From JAKSCF01 sp028279945 (lineage in GTDB: Bacteria > Bacillota > Clostridia > Peptostreptococcales > JAAYPU01): a stretch of 26,569 nucleotides of DNA. Under the pieces are notes generated by a model. It was not told the DNA's origin, did not search any database, and saw nothing but the letters and a program-made list of their open reading frames with translations. The translations under genes were made by a program, and so were the position numbers. Of this stretch, positions 1-8,139 are shown piece by piece. Every line of letters starts with the position of its first letter. Within the stretch, counting starts at the first letter, position 1. The stretch covers positions 1 through 26,569 of the forward strand of contig JANQMT010000156.1 of assembly GCA_028279945.1 (NCBI GenBank). The letters run 5' to 3'.

Positions 1-47
1 TTCTGCCTTGTCTATGAAAAAATCAATCCTTTTAAAACTGCTTCGCA

Positions 48-157
48 CCTAAATCGTGTAATTTTTTCTGTGAGGCTAGGCATCGTGAGGGGCAGGTACT
101 GGTAAGTACCTGCGACGAATGTAACAACGCCTCACTGGAAAAAGTACATGATTTAGG
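48..157. repeat. Nested inverted repeat (~110 nt hairpin), MITE/REP-like
   Basis: Two 29-nt arms (48-76 and 129-157) pair without gaps and with about four mismatches, one of which would be a G-U wobble in RNA. Inside them a perfect 8-bp stem (93-100 with 105-112) closes a GGTA loop. Two unpaired 16-nt segments (77-92 and 113-128) lie symmetrically between outer and inner stems. No open frame of any length crosses it. The symmetry suggests a non-coding mobile intergenic repeat or a structured RNA. Which one is inference; no family is assigned. Confidence 0.6.
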
Positions 158-218
158 CTGTATTCCTATACAAGATACCAGCTAAAGGTACAAGTATTTT
201 GGAATTTATCGATTCTAT

Positions 219-257
219 AATTTTTTTGCTGTACTTGGTTAGTACAGTAGAAAAATT
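219..257. repeat. Second hairpin with a similar core
   Basis: A 7-bp stem (229-235 with 241-247) closes a TGGTT loop and is extended by AT pairs (219-227 with 251-257). Its core, GTACTTGGTTAGTAC, resembles the inner core of the hairpin at 93-112, GTACTGGTAAGTAC. The two may be related elements. No T-tract placement or upstream gene makes it an obvious terminator. Confidence 0.4.
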
Positions 258-298
258 AACTGAAAAACTATTAGCTAATCAAAGATTGGAGAATTCGA

Positions 299-395
299 CT
301 TGTATGAGACCTGCGACATAATCAGGCAGTAGAGAAGACGAAATTAGAAATTTCTTTCTCCTTGCATGAGACCTACATCGGAATTAGAAATTCCG
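299..395. repeat. Two tandem units, each with a short palindrome
   Basis: The motif CTTGYATGAGACCTRC occurs at 299 and 361, a 62-nt period. Each unit ends in a small perfect palindrome: GAAATT-AGA-AATTTC (340-354) and CGGAATT-AGA-AATTCCG (379-395). The second differs from the first by compensating changes that keep the pairing. No ORF or gene is seen. This lies 260-360 bp upstream of the sigma-54 promoter, so it could hold activator sites or be a decayed repeat element. Confidence 0.4.
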
Positions 396-432
396 TGTTA
401 GGGCTTCAAGAAAACCAAAAGACGCAGTAGAT

Positions 433-462
433 TTTTTGTAGTTTATCGTGAATAATTTGGGT
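433..462 (+). repeat. 30-nt direct repeat, copy A
   Basis: This stretch recurs at 1777-1806 with a single mismatch (position 457 T versus 1801 C), in the same orientation. Its core is GTTTATCGTGAATAAT. Copy A lies about 190 nt upstream of the sigma-54 promoter and copy B lies between kdd and kamA. The rest of 463-654 shows no gene. It holds a weak inverted pair, AAGCACGCT (501-509) and AGTGTGCTT (584-592), at a distance from the promoter that suits an enhancer-type site. Confidence 0.5.
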
Positions 463-654
463 ATAGGTATAAGAGATTAAAAAAGTGTATAAGATAAGAG
501 AAGCACGCTGTTTTGTTCGTTTTCGGTTCACTTTTATTAACGTTTTATACGTAAAAGACTCGGAATTAACATATGGACAATAAAGTGTGCTTTTGTATTG
601 GCTTTAATATGGCATATTTCAACATTTTAAATTTTACAAATTATTTTATAAAAA

Positions 655-670
655 TGGCATAGGAATTGCA
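655..670 (+). promoter_or_regulatory. Sigma-54 (-24/-12) promoter for the lysine operon
   Basis: TGGCATAGGAATTGCA matches the sigma-54 consensus TGGCAYR-N4-TTGCW at every defined position. The invariant GG is at 656-657 and GC at 668-669. It sits 50 nt upstream of the kdd start codon, with predicted initiation near 681. Sigma-54 promoters need an ATP-driven enhancer-binding activator, which is not encoded in this window. The ~480 nt of non-coding DNA upstream leaves room for its sites. Confidence 0.85.
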
Positions 671-719
671 CATAATATAAGTGTGCACAAAAATTTAAGA
701 TTCTAAATGGAGGGTTACA

Positions 720-1757
720 ATGAAGAAGGGATGCATTTATGGGACACATCGAGTATTAGAACCAAAAGGTGTATTGCCGCAACCTGCAATAAAAATTGAC
801 AATACTATGGATATCTATGATAATGAAATTTTAATTGATGTTCATACTTTAAATATTGACTCAGCAAGTTTTACACAAATTAAAGAACAAGCGGATAATG
901 ACGAAGAAAAAATAAAAGAAATCATGATGAGCATAGTGAAGGAAAGAGGTAAGCATCATAATCCGGTAACAGGATCCGGCGGTATGCTGGTAGGAACAAT
1001 AGAAAAAATAGGAGAAGCTTTAAAAGGAAAAATTGATTTAAAAGAAGGAGATAAGATTGCTACATTGGTTTCTTTATCTTTAACACCGTTGGTCATTGAA
1101 GCAATACTAAATATAAGAAAAGAAATTGATCAAGTCGATATAAAAGGAAAAGCTATACTGTTTGAGAGTGGTATCTATGCAAAATTACCGGAAGATATGC
1201 CCATAAAGTTAGCATTATCTGCACTTGATGTTGCCGGTGCACCTGCGCAAACTGCAAAACTGGTTAAGCCTGGTGATATCGTAGTTGTTATTGGCGGGGG
1301 TGGAAAATCCGGGCTGTTATGTTTGTATGAAGCTAAGAAAAGAGCGGGTGTTACAGGAAAAGTTATTTGTATAGGCAGAAGTGAAAAGAGTGTCAACAAA
1401 GCAAAGAAACTTGGATTAGCAGATGCATTTATTCAAGCGGATGCAACACAAGCTATAGAGATATATAATAAAGTAAGAGAAGTTACAGGCGGCAAGTTAG
1501 CAGATATAGTCATTAACTGCGTCAATATTCCCAACACAGAAATGTCAAGTATCATTATTACAAAAGATAATGGCACGGTATATTTCTTTAGTATGGCAAC
1601 CAGTTTTACAAAAGCTGCCCTTGGAGCAGAAGGTGTGGGGAAAGATGCCAATATGATTGTGGGTAATGGTTATACGAGAGATCATGCTGAGATAACCTTA
1701 CAAGTTCTGCGAGATTGTAAGCCATTACGCGATTTATTTGAGACAACATATGCATAA
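720..1757 (+). CDS. kdd: L-erythro-3,5-diaminohexanoate dehydrogenase
   Basis: NAD(P)-dependent oxidative deamination of 3,5-diaminohexanoate to 3-keto-5-aminohexanoate plus ammonia, in the cytoplasmic lysine fermentation pathway. The 345-residue protein carries a dinucleotide-binding glycine motif, VVVIGGGGKSGLL, near residues 187-199, followed by a Rossmann-like strand ending IGRSEKSV. The length suits the family. The ATG lies 6 nt after GGAGGG and 50 nt after the sigma-54 promoter, so kdd is the first gene of the operon. A 100-nt gap with a repeat copy separates it from kamA. The assignment rests on the protein together with the kam/kce neighbours. A generic zinc-free alcohol-dehydrogenase-like protein is the less likely alternative. 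Confidence 0.9.
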   Translation: MKKGCIYGTHRVLEPKGVLPQPAIKIDNTMDIYDNEILIDVHTLNIDSASFTQIKEQADNDEEKIKEIMMSIVKERGKHHNPVTGSGGMLVGTIEKIGEALKGKIDLKEGDKIATLVSLSLTPLVIEAILNIRKEIDQVDIKGKAILFESGIYAKLPEDMPIKLALSALDVAGAPAQTAKLVKPGDIVVVIGGGGKSGLLCLYEAKKRAGVTGKVICIGRSEKSVNKAKKLGLADAFIQADATQAIEIYNKVREVTGGKLADIVINCVNIPNTEMSSIIITKDNGTVYFFSMATSFTKAALGAEGVGKDANMIVGNGYTRDHAEITLQVLRDCKPLRDLFETTYA

Positions 1758-1776
1758 TAAAAACCAGAGCATATTC

Positions 1777-1806
1777 TTTTTGTAGTTTATCGTGAATAAT
1801 CTGGGT
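1777..1806 (+). repeat. 30-nt direct repeat, copy B, between kdd and kamA
   Basis: One mismatch from copy A at 433-462. It is bracketed by a 6-bp inverted pair, CCAGAG (1764-1769) and CTCTGG (1817-1822), which could close a ~59-nt stem-loop in the kdd-kamA spacer, followed by an A/T-rich run. An 11-nt piece of this copy (TAATCTGGGTT) also occurs at 8116-8126, just before kce. It may be an RNA-processing, regulatory or insertion-derived element. Confidence 0.5.
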
Positions 1807-1857
1807 TAAAGGATCACTCTGGAAAAATAAAAATATTTCATATAAGGAGGCTGGCGA

Positions 1858-3096
1858 ATGCTAAAAAATTACAAATCATTGGATATCTATAAGGGTGTAA
1901 CGGAGAGTGATTGGAATGATTGGGCATGGCAAGTCAGAAACAGAATTACTACGGTTGAAGAACTGGAAAAGGTAATCCATTTAACAGCCCAAGAAAAGGA
2001 AGATATTGATGCTGTGTTAAAAAAATTCCGTATGGGCATAACACCTTATTATGCTTCTTTGATGGACCCTCAAGATAGAAAATGTCCAGTGAGATTACAA
2101 GCAGTACCAAGAATACAAGAATCTTATGAAAGTGCGTTAGATATGGAGGACCCGCTTCATGAGGACGAGGATTCGCCAGTACCAGGCTTAACACATCGTT
2201 ATCCGGATAGAGTGTTACTTTTAATCACAGATCAATGTGCTATGTATTGTAGACATTGTACCAGAAGAAGATTTGCCGGTCAGAATGATTCTGAAAAAGG
2301 CATGGCAGCTATTGAAAAAGGAATTGAATATATTAAAAATACACCAGGCGTTAGAGATGTGCTCTTATCAGGAGGAGATGCTTTATTGATGTCTGATGAT
2401 AAATTAGAGTATATCATTAAAAAGCTAAGAGAAATACCTCATGTTGAAATTATCAGAATCGGTTCCAGAACGCCTGTAGTAATGCCCCAAAGGATTACAG
2501 ATGATTTGGTGAATATGCTTAAGAAATATCACCCTATTTGGTTGAATGCTCACTTTAACCATTCAAAAGAGATGACACCTGAAGCGATGGAGTCTTTAAG
2601 AAAGCTTGCCGATGCAGGTATTCCTTTAGGCAATCAATCTGTGCTGATGAGAGGCATTAACGATGATGTTAAAATCATGAAAGATTTAGTGCATGTTCTT
2701 GTTAAAAATAGAGTAAGACCTTATTACATCTATCAATGTGATTTATCTATGGGTATTGAGCATTTCAGAACTAAGGTTTCTAAAGGAATTGAAATCATTG
2801 AAGGGTTAAGAGGACATACATCAGGATATGCGGTGCCTACATATGTGATAGATGCTCCGGGAGGCGGCGGCAAAACACCTGCAATGCCTCAATATATTAT
2901 TTCAATGTCTCCAACAAAAGTTGTATTAAGAAACTATGAAGGGGTTATTACAACTTATGCTGAGCCTCAGTATATTGAAGAGTTGGATGCAAAAGATGAA
3001 GATCAATATGAAGGTATAGCAAAATTGTTAGAAACAAATCAAATGGCTATTGAGCCAAAAGAATACGCAAGAGCTAAAAGACATCATAAGGAATAA
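1858..3096 (+). CDS. kamA: Lysine 2,3-aminomutase (radical SAM, PLP)
   Basis: Interconverts L-lysine and L-beta-lysine, the entry step of the pathway. The 412-residue protein has the radical SAM cluster motif CxxxCxxC at C127, C131 and C134. The PLP lysine is K339 in PGGGGKTP. D295 and D332 correspond to the substrate-binding aspartates of the Clostridium subterminale enzyme with a constant offset of two. A C-terminal region follows the core, as usual for clostridial KamA. AAGGAGG sits 8 nt before the ATG. The enzyme needs SAM, a [4Fe-4S] cluster and PLP and is oxygen sensitive, in keeping with an anaerobe. Confidence 0.97.
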   Translation: MLKNYKSLDIYKGVTESDWNDWAWQVRNRITTVEELEKVIHLTAQEKEDIDAVLKKFRMGITPYYASLMDPQDRKCPVRLQAVPRIQESYESALDMEDPLHEDEDSPVPGLTHRYPDRVLLLITDQCAMYCRHCTRRRFAGQNDSEKGMAAIEKGIEYIKNTPGVRDVLLSGGDALLMSDDKLEYIIKKLREIPHVEIIRIGSRTPVVMPQRITDDLVNMLKKYHPIWLNAHFNHSKEMTPEAMESLRKLADAGIPLGNQSVLMRGINDDVKIMKDLVHVLVKNRVRPYYIYQCDLSMGIEHFRTKVSKGIEIIEGLRGHTSGYAVPTYVIDAPGGGGKTPAMPQYIISMSPTKVVLRNYEGVITTYAEPQYIEELDAKDEDQYEGIAKLLETNQMAIEPKEYARAKRHHKE

Positions 3097-3127
3097 TAGT
3101 AAATAACAGAAAGAAAGATGAGAGCTG

Positions 3128-4156
3128 ATGCTGACAAGTCAAGTTTTTAAAGAACACAAAATTATATCCATCGTTGGACTTGCTAAAAATGCAGGAAAAA
3201 CGACGACGTTAAATTATTTGGTGGACAAAGCAATCGGTGAAAACATCTTGCTGGGATTAACATCAACCGGTCGGGATGGAGAAAAGCAAGACATCGTGAC
3301 CACTATTGAAAAGCCGGCCATTTATGCTAACGAAGGTATGATCATTACCACTACGGCAAAGCTTTACGAAGAGGCAGAAGCAAGCCTGGAAATCATAAAG
3401 GTAACCCATTTTGATACCCCTTTAGGGAAAGTATTAATATGCAAAGTAAAGGAAAATGGAAATGTTCAAATAGCAGGCCCAACCAACACCAGCGATATTA
3501 AAGAAATATGCTGCGATATGCTGGATTATGGAATAGACACAGTCATCATTGATGGCTCTATTGACCGAAAAGCTTCTGCATCTCCTCTCATCTCTGATGC
3601 TACAATCTTAGCAACCGGCGCAGTCCTGAGCAGAGATATCAATAAAGTGGTAGAGGAAACAGCTCATGTTGTAGATTTGTATAATTTGCAGCAATTGGAA
3701 GATGATTTCCTAAAAAATACCATTTTATATGAGGAAAACGTAAACCGTTTACTTGTTGTTGATTATGAATTCAATATTTTTCAAATAGAGTTAGAAACAG
3801 GAATTAGCAATTCCCATTTTATTAATGAAAAAATAGATGAATCTATTCGATACGTTTATATACCCGGTGCTTTAACCTTTAGCACCCTAATGAATATAGA
3901 TATAAAGAAGTTTAAAAATGTTACTTTTATTATTAAGGACGGAACGAAAGTATTTATAAACCCAAGGAAATGGCAAACTTTGAAACGTCAAGGCCTTAAT
4001 GTAAGAGTGCTTAACAAAATCAATTTAATTGGTATAACTTTGAATTCATATTCTCCAAAAGGCTACTTCTTTAATCCGGGCGTGTTGATGGAGAAGATGA
4101 AAAAAAGTATTAAAGACATCGATATTGTAGATATTTATTTTGGTGGTGAAGTGTAA
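3128..4156 (+). CDS. kamB: KamB, P-loop accessory protein of the lysine aminomutase operon
   Basis: A 342-residue cytoplasmic protein with an N-terminal Walker A motif, GLAKNAGKTT (residues 17-26). No clear Walker B or other catalytic motif was recognised. KamB is conserved next to KamC in lysine 5,6-aminomutase clusters but has no established reaction. A role in protecting, loading or reactivating the B12/PLP-dependent aminomutase is an inference from gene order and the P-loop. It starts 31 nt after kamA behind a weak ribosome site, and its stop overlaps the kamC start (TAATG, 4154-4158). That implies coupled, near-equal synthesis of KamB and KamC. Confidence 0.85.
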   Translation: MLTSQVFKEHKIISIVGLAKNAGKTTTLNYLVDKAIGENILLGLTSTGRDGEKQDIVTTIEKPAIYANEGMIITTTAKLYEEAEASLEIIKVTHFDTPLGKVLICKVKENGNVQIAGPTNTSDIKEICCDMLDYGIDTVIIDGSIDRKASASPLISDATILATGAVLSRDINKVVEETAHVVDLYNLQQLEDDFLKNTILYEENVNRLLVVDYEFNIFQIELETGISNSHFINEKIDESIRYVYIPGALTFSTLMNIDIKKFKNVTFIIKDGTKVFINPRKWQTLKRQGLNVRVLNKINLIGITLNSYSPKGYFFNPGVLMEKMKKSIKDIDIVDIYFGGEV

Positions 4157-5796
4157 TGAGGTTTATGGATAAGGATTTATCAGCAAAAATGGAATATATC
4201 TTTAATAAGGTTGAAGTTCTGACACCGTACGGATTAAGAAATAAGAAGAGCATGAAGCCTTATAAACCGGGGCAGGAAGACAAACTCATCCAAGAGCACA
4301 TGGAAGTTGCTATCGTTAAATCGTTAATCGAAGATGATAAAAAACGGTCTCAAAAGATTATTGAAATTTTAGCTCATGTGAAAGATATTACCACTTCTGT
4401 TGAAAGGTCAAAGCAAGAAGTACTGACTGAAATTGATATTTATGAAATTAAAAACTTTCTATTGCAGCTTGTAGAAATAGAAAAACTGATTAAGGACATT
4501 GTTAAAAGACTCCCCAATGATATGCATGTCTATGGCATACCATCCCTTATGAAAACATTAGACCCTAACGATGAAAAAATGGGTACATTTTATATTTATG
4601 ATGCTTATTCTAAGCAGCTTGAATCTCTAAGAAAAAACAAAAAAATAACGGAGCAAAAGATCAATACCGAAAGGCAGAATATAAAGAAGATTTTAGACGA
4701 AGCATATAATATCTCAGTGACTCCAAAAGGAGAAGTTCACATTATAAAAGATAATGAAACGCAAATTGAACGTGTTAAAGAGATACCTTTTTTATATTTT
4801 AATTCTGAAAGTTATTTACATTATATTTATGCCATTAAAGAAACTCAAGAGATTCTGGCGTACAAAGCACAGGTGGAAACCATCAAACATCAAATAGAAG
4901 ATGAAGAATATAGAATAAAGCAGATGATATCTAAAGAAATTTACAGCTACTATCAAGATTTGAAAAAAAACATGCTGCATCTGGGTAATCTTGATTTTAG
5001 AATGGCAAAAGCAAATATGGCCATCCATACAAATGCCATGCAGCCAAAGATTAATAAAAAGCATCAAATAAAAATTTTAAACGGCAGACATTTAGAAGTT
5101 GAAGAAATGCTGAATAAGAAAAATGAAGTGTATATGCCCATCAGTATCAGCCTGGAAAAAGGTGTAACGTGTATCACCGGTGCTAATATGGGCGGCAAAA
5201 CCATTACATTAGAACTGATCGCTATCACTGCAGCCATGGCTCAATACGGTCTGTTTGTTCCATGTAAAAATTTAGAAATGGGTTTAAGCAATTATATATT
5301 TACGAATATGGGAGATCATCAATCCATTTCAAGAGGTCTAAGCAGTTTTGGCGGTGAGATAGAGGATATTCAACGTGCATTAGAAAATAGAGAAGACAGA
5401 GGCCTATTACTCATTGACGAATTTGCCTCTGGAACCAACCCCTTTGAAGGGTGGGCGATATCCAAAGGGCTCATAAAATATATGAACCACAGAAATGACA
5501 TTACGGTCATGACGACACATTATGACCGGATAGCAACGGATAAAGCCGTTGTAAATATGCAGGTGATGGGTTTATCAAGAGTAGATTACGAAAAGCTAAA
5601 AAGAGAAATTGAATTCGCTCAAAAAAAGGATAAACTCAGAATCATAAGAAAATATATGGATTATAGATTAAAGAAAATCAGCACCACAAATGATGTTCCT
5701 AAAGATGCATTGAAAATTGCAGCCTTAATGGGATTTGATAAAGAAATAATCGAAGAAGCCGAAAAACAATATAACCCAAACTTACTAGATGATTAG
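4156..5796 (+). CDS. kamC: KamC, MutS-like ATPase of the lysine aminomutase operon
   Basis: A 546-residue protein whose C-terminal half is a MutS-type ABC ATPase. Walker A is TGANMGGKT (341-349), the signature-like region DHQSISRGLSSFGGEI is at about 387-402, and Walker B is LLLIDEF (417-423). Residues ~150-275 are lysine/glutamate-rich and probably coiled-coil, like the MutS core/lever. The mismatch-reading N-terminal domain of true MutS and the Smr nuclease of MutS2 are not seen. It is therefore unlikely to act in DNA repair. A conformational or reactivating ATPase for the KamDE enzyme is the contextual inference. The start overlaps the kamB stop; an ATG at 4165 is possible. Confidence 0.88.
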   Translation: MRFMDKDLSAKMEYIFNKVEVLTPYGLRNKKSMKPYKPGQEDKLIQEHMEVAIVKSLIEDDKKRSQKIIEILAHVKDITTSVERSKQEVLTEIDIYEIKNFLLQLVEIEKLIKDIVKRLPNDMHVYGIPSLMKTLDPNDEKMGTFYIYDAYSKQLESLRKNKKITEQKINTERQNIKKILDEAYNISVTPKGEVHIIKDNETQIERVKEIPFLYFNSESYLHYIYAIKETQEILAYKAQVETIKHQIEDEEYRIKQMISKEIYSYYQDLKKNMLHLGNLDFRMAKANMAIHTNAMQPKINKKHQIKILNGRHLEVEEMLNKKNEVYMPISISLEKGVTCITGANMGGKTITLELIAITAAMAQYGLFVPCKNLEMGLSNYIFTNMGDHQSISRGLSSFGGEIEDIQRALENREDRGLLLIDEFASGTNPFEGWAISKGLIKYMNHRNDITVMTTHYDRIATDKAVVNMQVMGLSRVDYEKLKREIEFAQKKDKLRIIRKYMDYRLKKISTTNDVPKDALKIAALMGFDKEIIEEAEKQYNPNLLDD

Positions 5797-5809
5797 TAGG
5801 AGGTCAGAA

Positions 5810-7372
5810 ATGAGCAAATTAAACTTAAATCCAAGCGTTATTGAAAGCGCTCGTAACTCAGCAAAAAATATTGCTGATGATATGCAAAATTTTATTGATC
5901 GACATTCAACCGATACAATTGAAAGGACCATTTGCCGTTTTTTAGGCATAGATGGTGTAGATGATATAGAAAAGCCACTGCCCAATGTTGTGGTAGATAA
6001 TATAAAAGCAGGCGGCGGAATTTCTCAGGGAGCGGCATTTTGGATAGGCAATGCCATATGTCAAACCAATTGTACTCCCCAAGAAATTGCAGAAAAGATC
6101 AGCAGAAATGAATTGGATATTACGAAACTTAAGATTGCCGGTAAAGATGAAATTGTAAAGGCCATTATGCCTGTAGCAAAAGATACCGTTAGAAAAATTG
6201 CCGGTATCAAAGAATCCAGAAATCAATGGATAGAAGAAATAGGGGAAGGTAAAAAGCCTTACTTATATGTCATTGTTGCAACAGGCAACATTTACGAAGA
6301 TGTGATTCAAGCCCAAGCAGCGGCAAGACAAGGGGCGGATATTATTGCGGTTATCCGTACAACAGCACAAAGCTTGTTGGATTATGTACCATATGGTGCA
6401 ACGGTTGAAGGATTCGGCGGCACCTATGCGACTCAAGAAAACTTCAAGATCATGAGAGCTGCATTAGATGAAGTTGGTAAAGAAGTCAATCGTTATATAA
6501 GACTTTGCAATTATTGCTCAGGACTATGCATGCCGGAAATTGCAGCTATGGGTGCAATGGAAAGATTAGATGTTATGCTGAACGACGCGTTATACGGCAT
6601 TTTATTCAGAGATATTAATATGCAAAGGACCATTGTGGATCAATTTTTCTCAAGAGTTATCAATGGTTTTGCAGGTATTATCATTAATACAGGTGAAGAC
6701 AATTATCTAACCACTGCAGATGCGGTAGAAGAAGCACATACGGTACTGGCTTCTCAATTTATTAATGAGCAATTTGCATTAAAAGCAGGAATTCCCGAAG
6801 AACAAATGGGTTTAGGTCATGCTTTTGAAATGAATCCTAACTTAGAAAATGGACTGCTGTATGAATTGGCACAAGCTCAAATGGCCAGAGAGATTTTCCC
6901 CAAAGCACCGCTGAAATATATGCCCCCCACTAAATTTATGACAGGCAATATATTCAAAGGTCATGTTCAAGATGCATTGTTTAACCTAGTGGCCATTACG
7001 ACAGAACAGTCTTTGCAATTATTGGGTATGCTGACAGAGGCCATTCATACACCTCATTTGCAGGACAGGATGCTTTCTATTGAAAATGCCAAATATATTT
7101 TCAATAATGCCAGAGACTTAAGCAGTGAAATTGAATTCAAACAAGATGGTATCATTCAAAAAAGAGCGCAGAAAGTTTTATTTAATGCAGAGGTTTTATT
7201 AAAAGATATAGAAGAAGAAGGATTGTTTTCAACGATTGAAAAAGGAAAATTTGCAGGCGTTAAACGGCCTAAAGATGGTGGAAAAGGTTTAGAAGGTGTT
7301 GTTCAAAAAGGGGAAGCGTATTTTAATCCGTTTATTGATTTGATGTTAGGTGGTGAAGACTTATGGCGATAG
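5810..7372 (+). CDS. kamD: Lysine 5,6-aminomutase alpha subunit
   Basis: The large catalytic subunit, 520 residues, forms the TIM-barrel core of the AdoCbl- and PLP-dependent enzyme. KamDE shifts the terminal amino group of D-lysine or L-beta-lysine; the latter gives 3,5-diaminohexanoate here. The sequence resembles family KamD throughout, including an ICQTNCTPQEIAEKI segment and the RLCNYCSGLCMPEIAAMG segment. The ATG at 5810 is chosen because AGGAGG (5798-5803) lies 6 nt upstream; an in-frame start at 5789 would overlap kamC and lacks a site. The stop overlaps kamE by 10 nt, so the two subunits are translationally coupled. Confidence 0.95.
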   Translation: MSKLNLNPSVIESARNSAKNIADDMQNFIDRHSTDTIERTICRFLGIDGVDDIEKPLPNVVVDNIKAGGGISQGAAFWIGNAICQTNCTPQEIAEKISRNELDITKLKIAGKDEIVKAIMPVAKDTVRKIAGIKESRNQWIEEIGEGKKPYLYVIVATGNIYEDVIQAQAAARQGADIIAVIRTTAQSLLDYVPYGATVEGFGGTYATQENFKIMRAALDEVGKEVNRYIRLCNYCSGLCMPEIAAMGAMERLDVMLNDALYGILFRDINMQRTIVDQFFSRVINGFAGIIINTGEDNYLTTADAVEEAHTVLASQFINEQFALKAGIPEEQMGLGHAFEMNPNLENGLLYELAQAQMAREIFPKAPLKYMPPTKFMTGNIFKGHVQDALFNLVAITTEQSLQLLGMLTEAIHTPHLQDRMLSIENAKYIFNNARDLSSEIEFKQDGIIQKRAQKVLFNAEVLLKDIEEEGLFSTIEKGKFAGVKRPKDGGKGLEGVVQKGEAYFNPFIDLMLGGEDLWR

Positions 7373-8118
7373 ATAAGGTGGATTTAACACAAGTAAAACC
7401 TTATGGCGATACTTTAAATGACGGCATGACTCAGTTGAGTTTTACACTACCCGTGCCGCATTGTGATGAAGCCGATGAGGCGGCAAAACTTTTGGCAAAA
7501 AAAATGGGATTAGATGAACCTGCTGTCGCTTATTCTAACGACTTAGGGATTGGATATACTTACTTTGTCGTTTATGGCAAGTGTCGGCATACAGTAGATT
7601 ATACAAAAATAGAAGTGCCAAAAGTAGATATTGATATTATGGATAAGTATCAGGTAGAAGATTTTATTAAGCAAAACATCAAAAGAGATGTTGTCATTGT
7701 GGGTGCATGTACAGGAACAGATGCGCATACGGTAGGTATAGATGCGATTATGAATATGAAGGGCTATAACGGCAATTACGGACTTGAAAGATATAAGGGT
7801 ATTGAAGCGTATAATTTGGGAAGTCAAGTGCCTAATGAGCAATTGGTTGCAAAGTCTATTGAACTTAAGGCAGATGCTATTTTAGTATCACAAGTTGTTA
7901 CTCAAAAGGATGTGCATATCCCAAATATGACCCAGCTGGTAGAGCTTTTAGAAGCCGAAGGTATTCGAGATAAGATTGTTTTAGTTGGCGGGGGCCCTAG
8001 AGTTTCCCATGAATTGGCAAAAGAATTGGGTTATGATGCAGGTTTTGGAACGGGATCATATGCATATCACGTCGCGACCTTCGTAGTTAATGAAATGGTA
8101 GATAGAAATTTAATGTAA
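7363..8118 (+). CDS. kamE: Lysine 5,6-aminomutase beta subunit, B12- and PLP-binding
   Basis: The 251-residue cofactor subunit. The base-off/His-on cobalamin motif DxHxxG is DAHTVG (120-125), with H122 as the cobalt ligand. K133 lies 11 residues later, the same spacing as His133 and PLP-binding Lys144 in the Clostridium sticklandii enzyme. A GGGPRVSHELAKELG stretch near 207-221 fits the nucleotide-loop side of a B12 Rossmann domain. It is about ten residues shorter at the N-terminus than that homologue but keeps all visible cofactor residues. It overlaps kamD by 10 nt. Confidence 0.95.
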   Translation: MAIDKVDLTQVKPYGDTLNDGMTQLSFTLPVPHCDEADEAAKLLAKKMGLDEPAVAYSNDLGIGYTYFVVYGKCRHTVDYTKIEVPKVDIDIMDKYQVEDFIKQNIKRDVVIVGACTGTDAHTVGIDAIMNMKGYNGNYGLERYKGIEAYNLGSQVPNEQLVAKSIELKADAILVSQVVTQKDVHIPNMTQLVELLEAEGIRDKIVLVGGGPRVSHELAKELGYDAGFGTGSYAYHVATFVVNEMVDRNLM

Positions 8119-8139
8119 TCTGGGTTGAGAGGTGGAGTT

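Noticed and set aside
463..719. Lysine riboswitch (L-box) or other known riboswitch before kdd
   Set aside because: The predicted leader from the sigma-54 start is only ~40 nt, and no L-box core elements were recognised upstream.
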